Source: Hyphomicrobium sp. (GTDB lineage: Bacteria > Pseudomonadota > Alphaproteobacteria > Rhizobiales > Hyphomicrobiaceae). Taken from it: a stretch of 64,000 nt of DNA. The stretch is from the NCBI GenBank assembly GCA_013141015.1, contig JABFRT010000004.1, positions 124,001 through 188,000 of the forward strand, read 5' to 3'. Each line of letters opens with the position of its first letter. Position 1 is the stretch's first letter. Positions 19,882-28,445 of this stretch are shown one piece after another. A model generated the notes under the pieces. It was not told the DNA's origin. It did not search any database and worked only from the letters and a program-made list of their open reading frames with translations. The translations under genes were made by a program, and so were the position numbers.

Positions 19882-20514
19882 ATGAGCGCTGAGCCTCTGA
19901 TCCACTACCATGCGCCCAACACGCGCTCATCGGCGGTCCGCTGGCTGTTTGAGGAACTCGGCAACCCGCCTCACGAGATGAAGCCCATGAACCTTGCAAA
20001 GGGCGATCATAAGACGCCGTGGTATATGGCAATCAATCCGATGGGCATGGTGCCAACAGTGGTACATGGCGGCACGGTCATCACGGAAGCGGCGGCCATT
20101 GCCATGTATCTGGCCGATATCTATCCAGAGGCCGGCTTAGCACCAAAAATCGGCGACACCGCGCGCGGCACGTATCTGAGATGGATCGTCTTCAATCAGG
20201 CGGCCGTTGAACCGGCCGTCACCGATCTGGCATTGAAGCGCGAACCCGGCTCGCCGGCCATGATGTCGTATGGCACGTATGACGCAACAATCGACGCGCT
20301 GGCCGGCGCGCTCGCCAAGGGGCCCTATATCCTCGGCGATCAGTTCTCCGCCGCCGATGTGGTCGTTGGGTCAGGCGTGCGCTGGATGCTGATGTTCAAG
20401 CTGCTGCCCGAGAGGCGCGAATTCACATCATACGCCGAAAAGTTGAGCGCCCGCCCAGCATTACAGAGGGCTATTGCCAAGGACAAAGAGCTTGCCGCGG
20501 CGCAGGCGGCTTGA
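19882..20514 (+). CDS. Glutathione S-transferase family protein
   Basis: 210 residues. N-terminal thioredoxin-like GST domain (LIHYHAPNTRSSAVRWLFEE) with the cis-proline segment MGMVPTVVHGG and the glutathione-contact pair TEAAAIAMYLAD, then an all-helical C-terminal domain with ILGDQFSAADVVVG. It conjugates or reduces electrophiles with glutathione; the substrate is unknown. GAGGAG precedes the ATG, 24 bp after the ABC ATPase. Confidence 0.88.
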   Translation: MSAEPLIHYHAPNTRSSAVRWLFEELGNPPHEMKPMNLAKGDHKTPWYMAINPMGMVPTVVHGGTVITEAAAIAMYLADIYPEAGLAPKIGDTARGTYLRWIVFNQAAVEPAVTDLALKREPGSPAMMSYGTYDATIDALAGALAKGPYILGDQFSAADVVVGSGVRWMLMFKLLPERREFTSYAEKLSARPALQRAIAKDKELAAAQAA

Positions 20515-20604
20515 CCTTCTGGCAATTTCGCCGTCGCGACTCGCACTTTGGCGTGGTATCCGGACACGCGACGAACCCCGCCCGGCGATTGCGAGACCTG
20601 ATCC

Positions 20605-21069
20605 ATGTTTTCCGACGACGTTTATCGCAACAAACTGGCAACCGTCATCGACGTGCTTGAGGCGTGGGCGCGCGACACCCGCGATGCCGCGGCCATCGAG
20701 ACGTCGGTCACGTCAGCCTATTGGAAAATGCAGGTGAAGCCGGGCACGCCAGGGGCCTGCCCATTTGAGTTGCTGCTGCGCGCCGACCAGCGCTTCAATG
20801 TGCGGATCGGCGACGAAGTCTATGAGAACAAACCGGTCGATCAATTCGAATTTTTTCCGATGCTGGTGCGCGCTATCGAACGCGGCAACGTTGAGCGCGT
20901 GGCGATTTCAAGCGCGCTGACGGGTGCGCTGGACGCCATTGAAACGCGGGTGACGCTCGAAGACGGATGGGCCTGGATCGGCGAACGCCGTGTTGGACCG
21001 CGCGGCTTGAACCGGCATGACGGCGCGCAAGTGCAACGCGTCAAGCGGTTCCTGCCGTACCGGCGCTAG
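20605..21069 (+). CDS. Conserved-looking hypothetical protein
   Basis: 154 residues, no signal peptide or membrane helix; I do not recognise the family. Start MFSDDVYRNKLATVIDVLEAW is helical, the middle reads FELLLRADQRFNVRIGDEVYENKPVDQFEFFPML, and the end is basic (VQRVKRFLPYRR). Codon use matches the neighbours, which supports it being a real gene. It lies 90 bp after the GST gene and is convergent with the NlpC/P60 gene. Confidence 0.65.
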   Translation: MFSDDVYRNKLATVIDVLEAWARDTRDAAAIETSVTSAYWKMQVKPGTPGACPFELLLRADQRFNVRIGDEVYENKPVDQFEFFPMLVRAIERGNVERVAISSALTGALDAIETRVTLEDGWAWIGERRVGPRGLNRHDGAQVQRVKRFLPYRR

Positions 21070-21081
21070 GACTCGATGCCG

Positions 21082-22008
21082 CTAGGCTTCAGGCGCACCA
21101 ATCCGTTTGATCGCGGTGACTGTGCCGCCGCCTGATTTTTCGATGCGCCGGGCGGCCTCTATAAGCGGTTCAGTTGCGACCATCATATGGTGGGCGTTGG
21201 CATGTACCAACATGACGCCGTCAGACATGACGCCGACGTGGCCGGACCAAAACACCAGATCGCCCCGCTCGAGATCATCGAAATCCTCCGTGATTTCGAC
21301 CTCATAACCAAGCTCGTTGCGCTGCATGTCGCTGTCGCGCGGGGCCACCACGTTGGCGGCGAGCAGTGCCGTTTGCACCAGCCCGGAGCAATCTATGCCG
21401 ATGCGTGTGCATCCGCCCCACAGATATGGTGTACCGATAAAGCGCTCGGCGATCTCCACGAAATCGCGGGCGGGGCGGCCCAGTGCCGCGAGGTGCCGGC
21501 CGATGATGAAGCCGCCGGTTTGCACCTGGGCGAAACGTTCGTCGCCGCCGGTGATGGTCACAAGCGCGTTGAGCGGCAGATGCATCAGCGGCGGCGTTTT
21601 GATATCGGCCGCCGGATAGACAAAGGTGCCAAGCGTCTGCACGCGGTGCGTCGGCGTGAGCAGGGGTCCTGGCCGTATGGAAATCGCCGGAATGTATCCA
21701 ACGTATCCGTCACGCGCCAGCTGCACCCAGGCCCAGCCGTCGCGCTCATCGAACACCGTCACCGCTTCGCCAAACAGCACTTCGGTTTCGAGTCCGCGCG
21801 CCGCATCTGGTGTTTTGCGCAGAGGCACAGACGGCTGGATGATCTGGCCGAGCGATCCTGGCGTGAAGCGCGCCGCTTCAACCTGTCCTTCGAGATAGCT
21901 TGCTGCGAGATCTGGACGGTAAGCGTTACGGCGTGGGTCAATTGCCACGTCCCGGTCTTGCTCCAGGCCTTCAGTCACTTCGGCCAACTCCATTGCCGTT
22001 TCGGTCAC
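21082..22008 (-). CDS. NlpC/P60 family peptidoglycan hydrolase with SH3-like domains
   Basis: About 308 residues. Two SH3-like segments (LRKTPDAARGLETEVLFGE and GWAWVQLARDGYVGYI, then a second around LMHLPLNALVTITGG) precede a cysteine endopeptidase domain: catalytic Cys in GIDCSGLVQTALLA, His in SGHVGVMSDGVMLVHA. Such enzymes cut D-Glu-diaminopimelate links in muropeptides. No signal peptide, suggesting cytoplasmic muropeptide recycling. The GTG start at 22008 overlaps the preceding aminopeptidase stop (GTGA), indicating coupling; both could act in peptide recycling. Confidence 0.87.
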   Translation of the reverse strand: MTETAMELAEVTEGLEQDRDVAIDPRRNAYRPDLAASYLEGQVEAARFTPGSLGQIIQPSVPLRKTPDAARGLETEVLFGEAVTVFDERDGWAWVQLARDGYVGYIPAISIRPGPLLTPTHRVQTLGTFVYPAADIKTPPLMHLPLNALVTITGGDERFAQVQTGGFIIGRHLAALGRPARDFVEIAERFIGTPYLWGGCTRIGIDCSGLVQTALLAANVVAPRDSDMQRNELGYEVEITEDFDDLERGDLVFWSGHVGVMSDGVMLVHANAHHMMVATEPLIEAARRIEKSGGGTVTAIKRIGAPEA

Positions 22009-23432
22009 GACGCAAGCTCCCGTTTCAAATGATCCATGACCGCTCGCGCGGTATGCGGCTCGCCGCCTTTGGGGCCGAGCGGACGGGCCGCAGGCCGCCA
22101 ACCATAGAGATCAAAGTGGGCGAAACGCCGGGCGTTGGTCACAAACCGCCGCAGAAACAGCGCGGCGGAGATCGCACCCGCAAACGGCGTGTCCCAGACG
22201 TTGTTCATGTCGGCAATGTCACTTTCAAGATGGCGCTTGTAGCCATTCCACAACGGCATCCGCCAGACGGGATCGCCGATGGCAGCCGAGGTTACCGGCA
22301 ACGATGCGCCGAACGCGTCATCGTCAGTGAAGAAGGCTGGCAGGTCCGGACCGAGTGCGGACCGCGCCGCGCCTGTTAATGTCGCGAACACGAAAATGCT
22401 GTCGGGGCTTTCTTCGTCAGCGAGCGCCAAGGCGTCGGCCAGCACAAGCCGGCCTTCGGCGTCTGTGTTGCCGATTTCAACCGTCAACCCTGCGCGGCTT
22501 TTCAGAATATCGCCGGGGCGGAACGCATCACCGCTGATCGAATTTTCGGCAACCGCCAGGATCACGCGCAGACGGCAATTGAGCTTCTGGCCCATGATCA
22601 TGTGGGCAAGCGCCAACGCCGTTGCGGCTCCGCCCATATCCTTCTTCATGATCAGCATGCCGCTCGGCGGTTTGATGTCCAGACCGCCGGTATCGAACGT
22701 GATGCCCTTGCCAACGAGGGTTATTTTGCGGCCGTTTTCAGGCCCCCACGTCATGTCGATCAAACGCGGCGCTCGCGGGCTGGCGCGGCCGACGGCGTGG
22801 ATCATTGGAAAATTCTGCCGCAACAGTTCAAAACCGCTGATCACGTTGAAGGTCGCGCCATGACGGCCGGCAACGGTGCGCGCCGCATCTTCAAGCTCCT
22901 GCGGCCCCATGTCGGATGCCGGTGTGTTGATCAAATCGCGGCCGAGCCAAATGGCTTCTGTGGTGTTGATGACTGTTGCCGCGTCAGCGCCCACCGGCAT
23001 ACGCAAGCGCGGACGCTCTGGTGCTTTATCGGCGCCGCTGCGATAGCGCTGGAACCGGTAGGCGCCCAAGCCCCAGGCAATCGCCGCCAGATCCGGCGCG
23101 TCAGGCGGCGCGGCGAAGCTGTAAGTGCCGGGCGGCAGAGATTGCGCCAACTGACCGGTCAACAATTCTGACGGGCCGCACGGCTCGCCAGCAGCCCCAT
23201 CGCCGAGGCCGAGCGCCACGCCGGCAATAGCGCCGTCGCTTCCCGGCATCGGCACCTGCTTTTTGGCGGCGCCGGTAAATTTCTGCGCCGAGAGCCACGC
23301 ACGGCCAGTTGCATCAGCACGCGTATGATCCGGCATACCGCCCGATTTCAGCAGCCAAAGCGGTGTATCCGCATCTTCACGAGGCCCCGTCTCAAACAGG
23401 TCCCGCGCCGTCCAGGCCGCCGTCTCGGTCAT
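22005..23432 (-). CDS. M17 leucyl aminopeptidase family protein
   Basis: About 475 residues. Dinuclear-metal aminopeptidase removing N-terminal residues in the cytoplasm. Metal-binding motifs: GKGITFDTGGLDIKP, MKKDMGGAA and the family signature NTDAEGRLVLADAL. Three in-frame ATGs lie at 23453, 23441 and 23432; AAGGA is best spaced for the last. It is followed by the overlapping NlpC/P60 gene. Divergent from tadD. Confidence 0.92.
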   Translation of the reverse strand: MTETAAWTARDLFETGPREDADTPLWLLKSGGMPDHTRADATGRAWLSAQKFTGAAKKQVPMPGSDGAIAGVALGLGDGAAGEPCGPSELLTGQLAQSLPPGTYSFAAPPDAPDLAAIAWGLGAYRFQRYRSGADKAPERPRLRMPVGADAATVINTTEAIWLGRDLINTPASDMGPQELEDAARTVAGRHGATFNVISGFELLRQNFPMIHAVGRASPRAPRLIDMTWGPENGRKITLVGKGITFDTGGLDIKPPSGMLIMKKDMGGAATALALAHMIMGQKLNCRLRVILAVAENSISGDAFRPGDILKSRAGLTVEIGNTDAEGRLVLADALALADEESPDSIFVFATLTGAARSALGPDLPAFFTDDDAFGASLPVTSAAIGDPVWRMPLWNGYKRHLESDIADMNNVWDTPFAGAISAALFLRRFVTNARRFAHFDLYGWRPAARPLGPKGGEPHTARAVMDHLKRELAS

Positions 23433-23615
23433 TGTCGTCATCCTTGTTCGCAACGCCCAAATCTATAGCGCGGATCTGGACTGCGAAACTGGCGCCGCAT
23501 CCCATTTCAACGAAATGCTCAACAGTTAAGCGTTTGTTGACCGCTGTCCCAGAGACTGACAGTCGCAGAGATTCGGCCGGGGCCGTCATGGCCGCCGGTT
23601 TTAGGGAGAATAATT

Positions 23616-24659
23616 ATGGCGCACCTGATGCGTACGGTCCGGCCAGCGAAGGCCGCTAAAATCACGCGTGTGCTGGCCAGCCTGACGGCAACGCTGTTGC
23701 TTGGTGCATGCGCCCAGACCAGCGACCTGCTCGGTTCGTCCAATCTGGTCACGGCGCAACAAGACAGCGACGAGGCCGAGAAGCCGGAAGGGACGCAAAA
23801 CGAATTGCAGAAAGCCACCGCCTATTGGGGCCAGGAATACGCCAAGAAGCCATCGGAATTGAAGCCGGCGCTAAATTACGCCCGCAACCTGAAGGCGCTC
23901 GGCGAAAAGCAGAAGGCACTGGCCGTGTTGCAACAGGCCGGTTCGCTGCACGACGGCGACAAGGAACTGGCTGGCGAATATGGCCGTTTGGCCCTCGAAC
24001 TCGAGCAGGTCAATGTGGCCGGCCGGATGCTGGCCATTGCCGATGATCCAGCGAAGCCTGACTGGAAAATAATTTCAGCGCGCGGCACCGTTCTTGCCAA
24101 GCAGGGCAAGTTTAAGGACGCAATCCCATTCTATGAACGCGCCCTTGCGATGTCGAACAACCAAGCATCGGTGTTGAATAATCTGGCAATGGCCCACGCA
24201 ATGAGCGGCGATGCCAAGAAAGCCGAAGAGCTGTTGCGCCAAGCGTCAAACACAACTGGAGCCTCGTCTGCCAAGGTCAAGCAGAACTTGGCCCTCGTGC
24301 TCGGCCTGCAGGGCCGCTATGACGAGGCCAAAACAATGACGGCCGGCCTGACATCGGCATCGACCGACGCATCGCAGAACGTCGATATGTTGCGCAACTT
24401 CGTCAAGGTGCCAGCACAGAAGGCGCCTGTCGCCCTCGCAGGCGGGCCGGTTCCGGACTTCAAGACGCAAGTCAGCCGGGCGATAGCCACAGCGCCGGCA
24501 GCACCGGTTGCCGGAACAGCTGGCAAACCGGATGCGTATGTCGCGCCGCAATTCAAGCCGGCAACGCTTGATACCGCGAGCGCCGCGGCTGCGGATTGGA
24601 AGACCAACGTGGCGGCAACGCACGCGCCGCAATCCGAACTGAAAGGCTTCTCCCCGTGA
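23616..24659 (+). CDS. tadD: Tad pilus assembly lipoprotein TadD (TPR protein)
   Basis: 347 residues. Lipobox LLLGAC around residues 27-32 makes it an outer-membrane-bound lipoprotein. Several tetratricopeptide repeats follow, for example KPALNYARNLKALGEKQKAL and ISARGTVLAKQGKFKDAIPF and VLNNLAMAHAMSGDAKKAEE. The C-terminal 80 residues are Ala/Pro-rich and low complexity. TadD acts as pilotin-like factor for the CpaC secretin. It is convergent with the tadC end of the minus-strand tad operon. Confidence 0.9.
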   Translation: MAHLMRTVRPAKAAKITRVLASLTATLLLGACAQTSDLLGSSNLVTAQQDSDEAEKPEGTQNELQKATAYWGQEYAKKPSELKPALNYARNLKALGEKQKALAVLQQAGSLHDGDKELAGEYGRLALELEQVNVAGRMLAIADDPAKPDWKIISARGTVLAKQGKFKDAIPFYERALAMSNNQASVLNNLAMAHAMSGDAKKAEELLRQASNTTGASSAKVKQNLALVLGLQGRYDEAKTMTAGLTSASTDASQNVDMLRNFVKVPAQKAPVALAGGPVPDFKTQVSRAIATAPAAPVAGTAGKPDAYVAPQFKPATLDTASAAAADWKTNVAATHAPQSELKGFSP

Positions 24660-24698
24660 GCCGCCGGTAAGACGGTCATCAAATATAAAGCACTTGCA

Positions 24699-24727
24699 AA
24701 CACCGGCCGCGAGGCCGGTGTTTTTAT
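24699..24727 (+). terminator. Terminator of tadD
   Basis: Perfect 10-bp stem AACACCGGCC/GGCCGGTGTT with GCGA loop, continuing into TTTATTT. Confidence 0.9.
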
Positions 24728-24845
24728 TTGTGCGCCAACGCCCGGCAGCATCTGCGCCTTTGAGACGTGTTCGACATTGTGCTCTTGTCCGGCGGCGTCT
24801 CTCTGGCCGGAACGGCAGCCATCGGCGCGGCGCGCGCAAATAAAT

Positions 24846-24873
24846 AGACCCCGGTCCTTGCGGACCGGGGTCT
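24846..24873 (-). terminator. Terminator of the minus-strand tad/cpa operon
   Basis: Perfect 12-bp stem AGACCCCGGTCC/GGACCGGGGTCT around a 4-nt loop. Read on the minus strand it follows the tadC stop (24899) and runs into ATTTATTT. Confidence 0.85.
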
Positions 24874-24898
24874 AACGCAACACCAAACTTTTGTGAGC

Positions 24899-25885
24899 CT
24901 ATTTGGCGACCGACTGCATGGTCATGTAACCGATGGCAGCCGGGCCGAGAATGACGATGAACAGCACAGGCAGGAAGAACACGATCATCGGAACGGTCAG
25001 CTTTGGCGGCAAAGCTGCGGCCTTGGCTTCGGCTTCCCCTTGGCGGATTTCGCGGTTTTCCTTGGCCATGGTCCGCAGAGCGACACCAACTGCCGTACCG
25101 TAGCGTTCGGCTTGAACGAGCGCGGTCGTCACCGCTTTAACGCCTGGCAGCCCTGTGCGCTTGGCAAGGTTTTCGTAAGCCAAACGGCGGTCCTGAAGAT
25201 AAGAAAGCTCAGCCGTCGTCAGCGTCATTTCTTCGGCAAGTTCAAGCGACTGACGGGCGACTTCCTTCGACACCTTACCGAAAGCTGCTTCCACCGACAT
25301 GCCCGACTGCACGCAAATGAGCAGCATATCGAGCGCATCCGGCCAAGCCTGCTTGATCGCCATCTGACGCTTGGATGCTGCGTTCGACACGTAGACGTTT
25401 GGAATATAGAAGCCGAGGAAGCCAGCACCAATCGCGATCAGGAACTTGATCAACGGCGGATAGTCGACATGACCAATGAAGAACACATACACGAGCGCGC
25501 CGAAGAACATGATGATGGGCGCGGCGATGCGGAAGAACATGAATGACACGATGTTCGCTTGACCGCGCAGACCGGCCCGCTTCAAGTTTTCGCGCAGCTC
25601 TTCGTTATCGAATTTCGAGCGCAGATCCAACTCATCGACAATGCGCTGCATAAAGCCCTTTGGAGCCGTGCGCAATTTTCCGCCCTTGGCTTCCTTCGCC
25701 AGATCGGCAATGCGCAGCGAGCGCATCTTGGCGCGCTCGACAGCCATTTCCTTCATGCGCTGATTCATCCGGTCGCGCGCCAGCATCGGCATGGCAACAG
25801 ACAAGACGGTCGCAAACACACAGATCGCCGCCATGACGGTTGCGATCAGCTGCGGGTTCATGACGGTTTCGACGAAACTTCCCAT
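24899..25885 (-). CDS. tadC: Tad pilus inner-membrane platform protein TadC
   Basis: 328 residues, type II secretion F-domain protein. An N-terminal helix (ATVMAAICVFATVLSVAMPM), two central helices (FFRIAAPIIMFFGALVYVFF and FLIAIGAGFLGFYIPNVYV), the F domain (AWPDALDMLLICVQSGMSVE, region near ERYGTAVGVALRTMA) and a final helix (VFFLPVLFIVILGPAAIGY). Forms with TadB the platform on which the CpaF ATPase drives pilin insertion. Last gene of the operon, 71 bp after tadB. Confidence 0.93.
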   Translation of the reverse strand: MGSFVETVMNPQLIATVMAAICVFATVLSVAMPMLARDRMNQRMKEMAVERAKMRSLRIADLAKEAKGGKLRTAPKGFMQRIVDELDLRSKFDNEELRENLKRAGLRGQANIVSFMFFRIAAPIIMFFGALVYVFFIGHVDYPPLIKFLIAIGAGFLGFYIPNVYVSNAASKRQMAIKQAWPDALDMLLICVQSGMSVEAAFGKVSKEVARQSLELAEEMTLTTAELSYLQDRRLAYENLAKRTGLPGVKAVTTALVQAERYGTAVGVALRTMAKENREIRQGEAEAKAAALPPKLTVPMIVFFLPVLFIVILGPAAIGYMTMQSVAK

Positions 25886-25956
25886 TGTTCTACCGTTTCA
25901 AAATCAAAGCGACTTCATCCGGCCGAAGCTGGCCCCGGGACGCAACACAGAGTGAA

Positions 25957-26949
25957 CTAGTATTTAAAGTTGATCATTTTGCGCATGACCATCACGCCCG
26001 TGAACATCCAGCACGCACCAACACCAATCAGGAAGCGGCCCATGGTCGTGGAAAACAGCGGCATGATGTAGTCAGGCGACGTCAAGTAAACCATGGTCAT
26101 GACACCGGGCGGCAGCGAGGCGAGCACGCCAGCGGACGCCTTGGCTTCAGCCGACAGGCCTTTGATTTTCAGCTGCATGCGCAAACGGTCGCGCAGCACG
26201 CCGGACAGGTTGCCAAGCGCTTCCGACAAGTTGCCACCAGCCTGCTGCTGAATACCGATAACGATGGCCAGAAAGCGCACTTCCGGCAACGGCAGGCGGT
26301 CGCACATACGTTCCAGCGCTTCGCCAAGCGTTACGCCGAGACGCTGCTGATCAACGACTTCGCGGAACTCGCCGGCAATCGGTTCCGGGCTTTCGCGCGA
26401 AATGACCTGAAGGCATTCGTTCAACGGCAGGCCCGACTTCACGCCGCGCACCACAACGTCAATGGCGTTGGCGAGTTCGTTGAGAAACTTGGCCTGCCGG
26501 CGCTTGATCATTTTGCCGAGCACAAAGCGCGGAAGACCAACTGACCCGATGAAGCCCGCAACGAGCGCACCCATAAATGGCGCCTGTAATCCGGTGTAGA
26601 CAAGGCCGAAGCACAGCACGCCACTGATCGCGCTTGCTATATAGAAATCGCGCGGCGTGACTTGCAGTCCGGCACGCTGCAGCTGCAGCCGGAGTGTAAC
26701 CTTTTCCTTCTGCTTGGCGCGCGAGTCGATTTCCTTGAGAGAATCGGCCACAGACTTTTTGCGGCTCGTGGTCGCTTCGGCAGCAGCGGTGCCCATTTTA
26801 CGCGTGCGGTTGTCGCTGACGCCCTGGATGCGCTTGTCCTTTTCCCGGTCGCCCGAGACGTAGGGAAACAGCAGCGCAAACACCACGGCAGCAAAAGCCA
26901 ACGCTATCAGGCCGGCGATGACGTACGGCCCCATCGATGCATCAAACAT
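25957..26949 (-). CDS. tadB: Tad pilus inner-membrane platform protein TadB
   Basis: 330 residues with an N-terminal membrane helix (YVIAGLIALAFAAVVFALLF), a basic cytoplasmic stretch, paired helices, and a T2SS F domain (ELANAIDVVVRGVKSGLPLN; AIVIGIQQQAGGNLSEALGN). Partner of TadC. The frame is open far upstream, but the start MFDASMGPY at 26949 is supported by GGAGAG and overlaps the cpaF end by 8 bp, indicating translational coupling. Confidence 0.93.
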   Translation of the reverse strand: MFDASMGPYVIAGLIALAFAAVVFALLFPYVSGDREKDKRIQGVSDNRTRKMGTAAAEATTSRKKSVADSLKEIDSRAKQKEKVTLRLQLQRAGLQVTPRDFYIASAISGVLCFGLVYTGLQAPFMGALVAGFIGSVGLPRFVLGKMIKRRQAKFLNELANAIDVVVRGVKSGLPLNECLQVISRESPEPIAGEFREVVDQQRLGVTLGEALERMCDRLPLPEVRFLAIVIGIQQQAGGNLSEALGNLSGVLRDRLRMQLKIKGLSAEAKASAGVLASLPPGVMTMVYLTSPDYIMPLFSTTMGRFLIGVGACWMFTGVMVMRKMINFKY

Positions 26950-28432
26950 TCTGCTCTCCAAGCGGGTTGCCGTTGGAATCGGCGACTTCGGATTCAGCAA
27001 GCGCTCGCGCCAAGCGATCAGTCTCGCCGTAATATTCAGCGCGATCCCAGAAGCGCGGGCGGGCGATGCCTGTCGACCGGTGACGGCCGACGATCTTGCC
27101 GTTGGCATCTTCGCCGGTGATTTCGAAAACGATGATATTTTGCAGCGTCACCGTCTCCTCTTCCATGCCGAGGACTTCGGTGATGTGCGTGATTTTACGC
27201 GAACCGTCACGAAGGCGCGATGCCTGCACGATGATATCGACCGAACCGCAGATCATTTCGCGGATGGTTTTGATCGGCAGGCCGTAGCCGCCCATCATGA
27301 TCATCGATTCAAGACGGCTCAAGGCTTCACGCGGAGAGTTGGCGTGCAGCGTACCCATCGAACCGTCGTGGCCGGTGTTCATGGCCTGGAGAAGATCGAA
27401 TGCCTCCGGGCCACGGACTTCGCCGACGATGATGCGTTCAGGGCGCATACGCAGACAGTTCTTGATCAGGTCGCGCATCTTGATTTCGCCTTCGCCTTCA
27501 AGATTCGGCGGGCGGGTTTCAAGGCGCACAACGTGCGGCTGCTGCAGCTGGAGTTCGGCCGAGTCCTCGCACGTGATAATGCGCTCGTCCATATCGATCG
27601 AACCGGTCATGCAGTTGAGCAAAGTGGTTTTGCCCGAACCCGTACCGCCGGAAATAATAGTATTGCAGCGCACCCGGCCGATGACTTCGAGAATGATCTT
27701 CGCCTGCGGCGTGATCGAACCGAATTTCACCAGCTGTTCGAGTTTCAGGCGGTCCTTTTTGAACTTACGAATGGTCAGTGCAGGACCATCGATGGCCAGC
27801 GGCGGCGCAATCACGTTGACACGCGATCCATCCGGCAAACGCGCGTCGCAAATCGGGCTCGATTCATCGACGCGGCGGCCGACCTGGCTGACGATACGCT
27901 GGCAGATGTTCATCAGCTGCTGGTTATCAGCGAAACGGACGCCGGTCTTCTGCACCTTACCGCCGACTTCAATGAACGTTGTCGCGGCACCATTGACCAT
28001 GATATCGGCGATGTCGTCACGCGCCAGAAGCGGCTCAAGCGGACCATAGCCCAGAACGTCGTTACAGATGTCCTCGAGCAGTTCTTCCTGCTCGGCGATG
28101 GACATCACCACGTTCTTGATCTGAATGATCTCGCTGACGATGTCGCGAATTTCTTCGCGCGCCGCCGAGCTGTCGAGCTTGGCAAGCTGCGTCAAGTCGA
28201 TGGTGTCGATCAGCGCATTAAACACCGTGGTCTTGACGTCATAGTACTCTTCCGAGTGCTTGCGCTGCTGCTCAACCACCGGCTCCGGACGCGGCGGAGG
28301 GGCCGCTGCCGGCGCCTGCTGACGCGGGGCCGCAGCCGCTTTCATTTCAGCCGGCTGCGGTGCACCCGAAGGCGCCGCCTGTGGAGCGATGCGCTTAGGT
28401 GCCGTAGGTTCGTTTGAACGCCTGCCGAACAT
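26942..28432 (-). CDS. cpaF: Tad pilus assembly ATPase CpaF/TadA
   Basis: 496-residue secretion ATPase of the T2SS E / VirB11 superfamily that powers Flp pilus assembly. Pro/Ala-rich N-terminus, then Walker A GGTGSGKTTLLN, Asp box (TCEDSAELQLQQPHVVRLE), Walker B (RIIVGEVRGPEAFDLLQAMN) and His box (GHDGSMGTLHANSPREAL). It acts in the cytoplasm with TadB and TadC. 13 bp after cpaE; start ATG MFGRRSNEP. Confidence 0.95.
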   Translation of the reverse strand: MFGRRSNEPTAPKRIAPQAAPSGAPQPAEMKAAAAPRQQAPAAAPPPRPEPVVEQQRKHSEEYYDVKTTVFNALIDTIDLTQLAKLDSSAAREEIRDIVSEIIQIKNVVMSIAEQEELLEDICNDVLGYGPLEPLLARDDIADIMVNGAATTFIEVGGKVQKTGVRFADNQQLMNICQRIVSQVGRRVDESSPICDARLPDGSRVNVIAPPLAIDGPALTIRKFKKDRLKLEQLVKFGSITPQAKIILEVIGRVRCNTIISGGTGSGKTTLLNCMTGSIDMDERIITCEDSAELQLQQPHVVRLETRPPNLEGEGEIKMRDLIKNCLRMRPERIIVGEVRGPEAFDLLQAMNTGHDGSMGTLHANSPREALSRLESMIMMGGYGLPIKTIREMICGSVDIIVQASRLRDGSRKITHITEVLGMEEETVTLQNIIVFEITGEDANGKIVGRHRSTGIARPRFWDRAEYYGETDRLARALAESEVADSNGNPLGEQNV

Positions 28433-28445
28433 GATGATAATGCCT

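Noticed and set aside
26918-28417. 499-codon open frame antisense to cpaF
   Set aside because: Composition rich in His/Asp/Arg, no domain; mirror frame of a strongly conserved ATPase.
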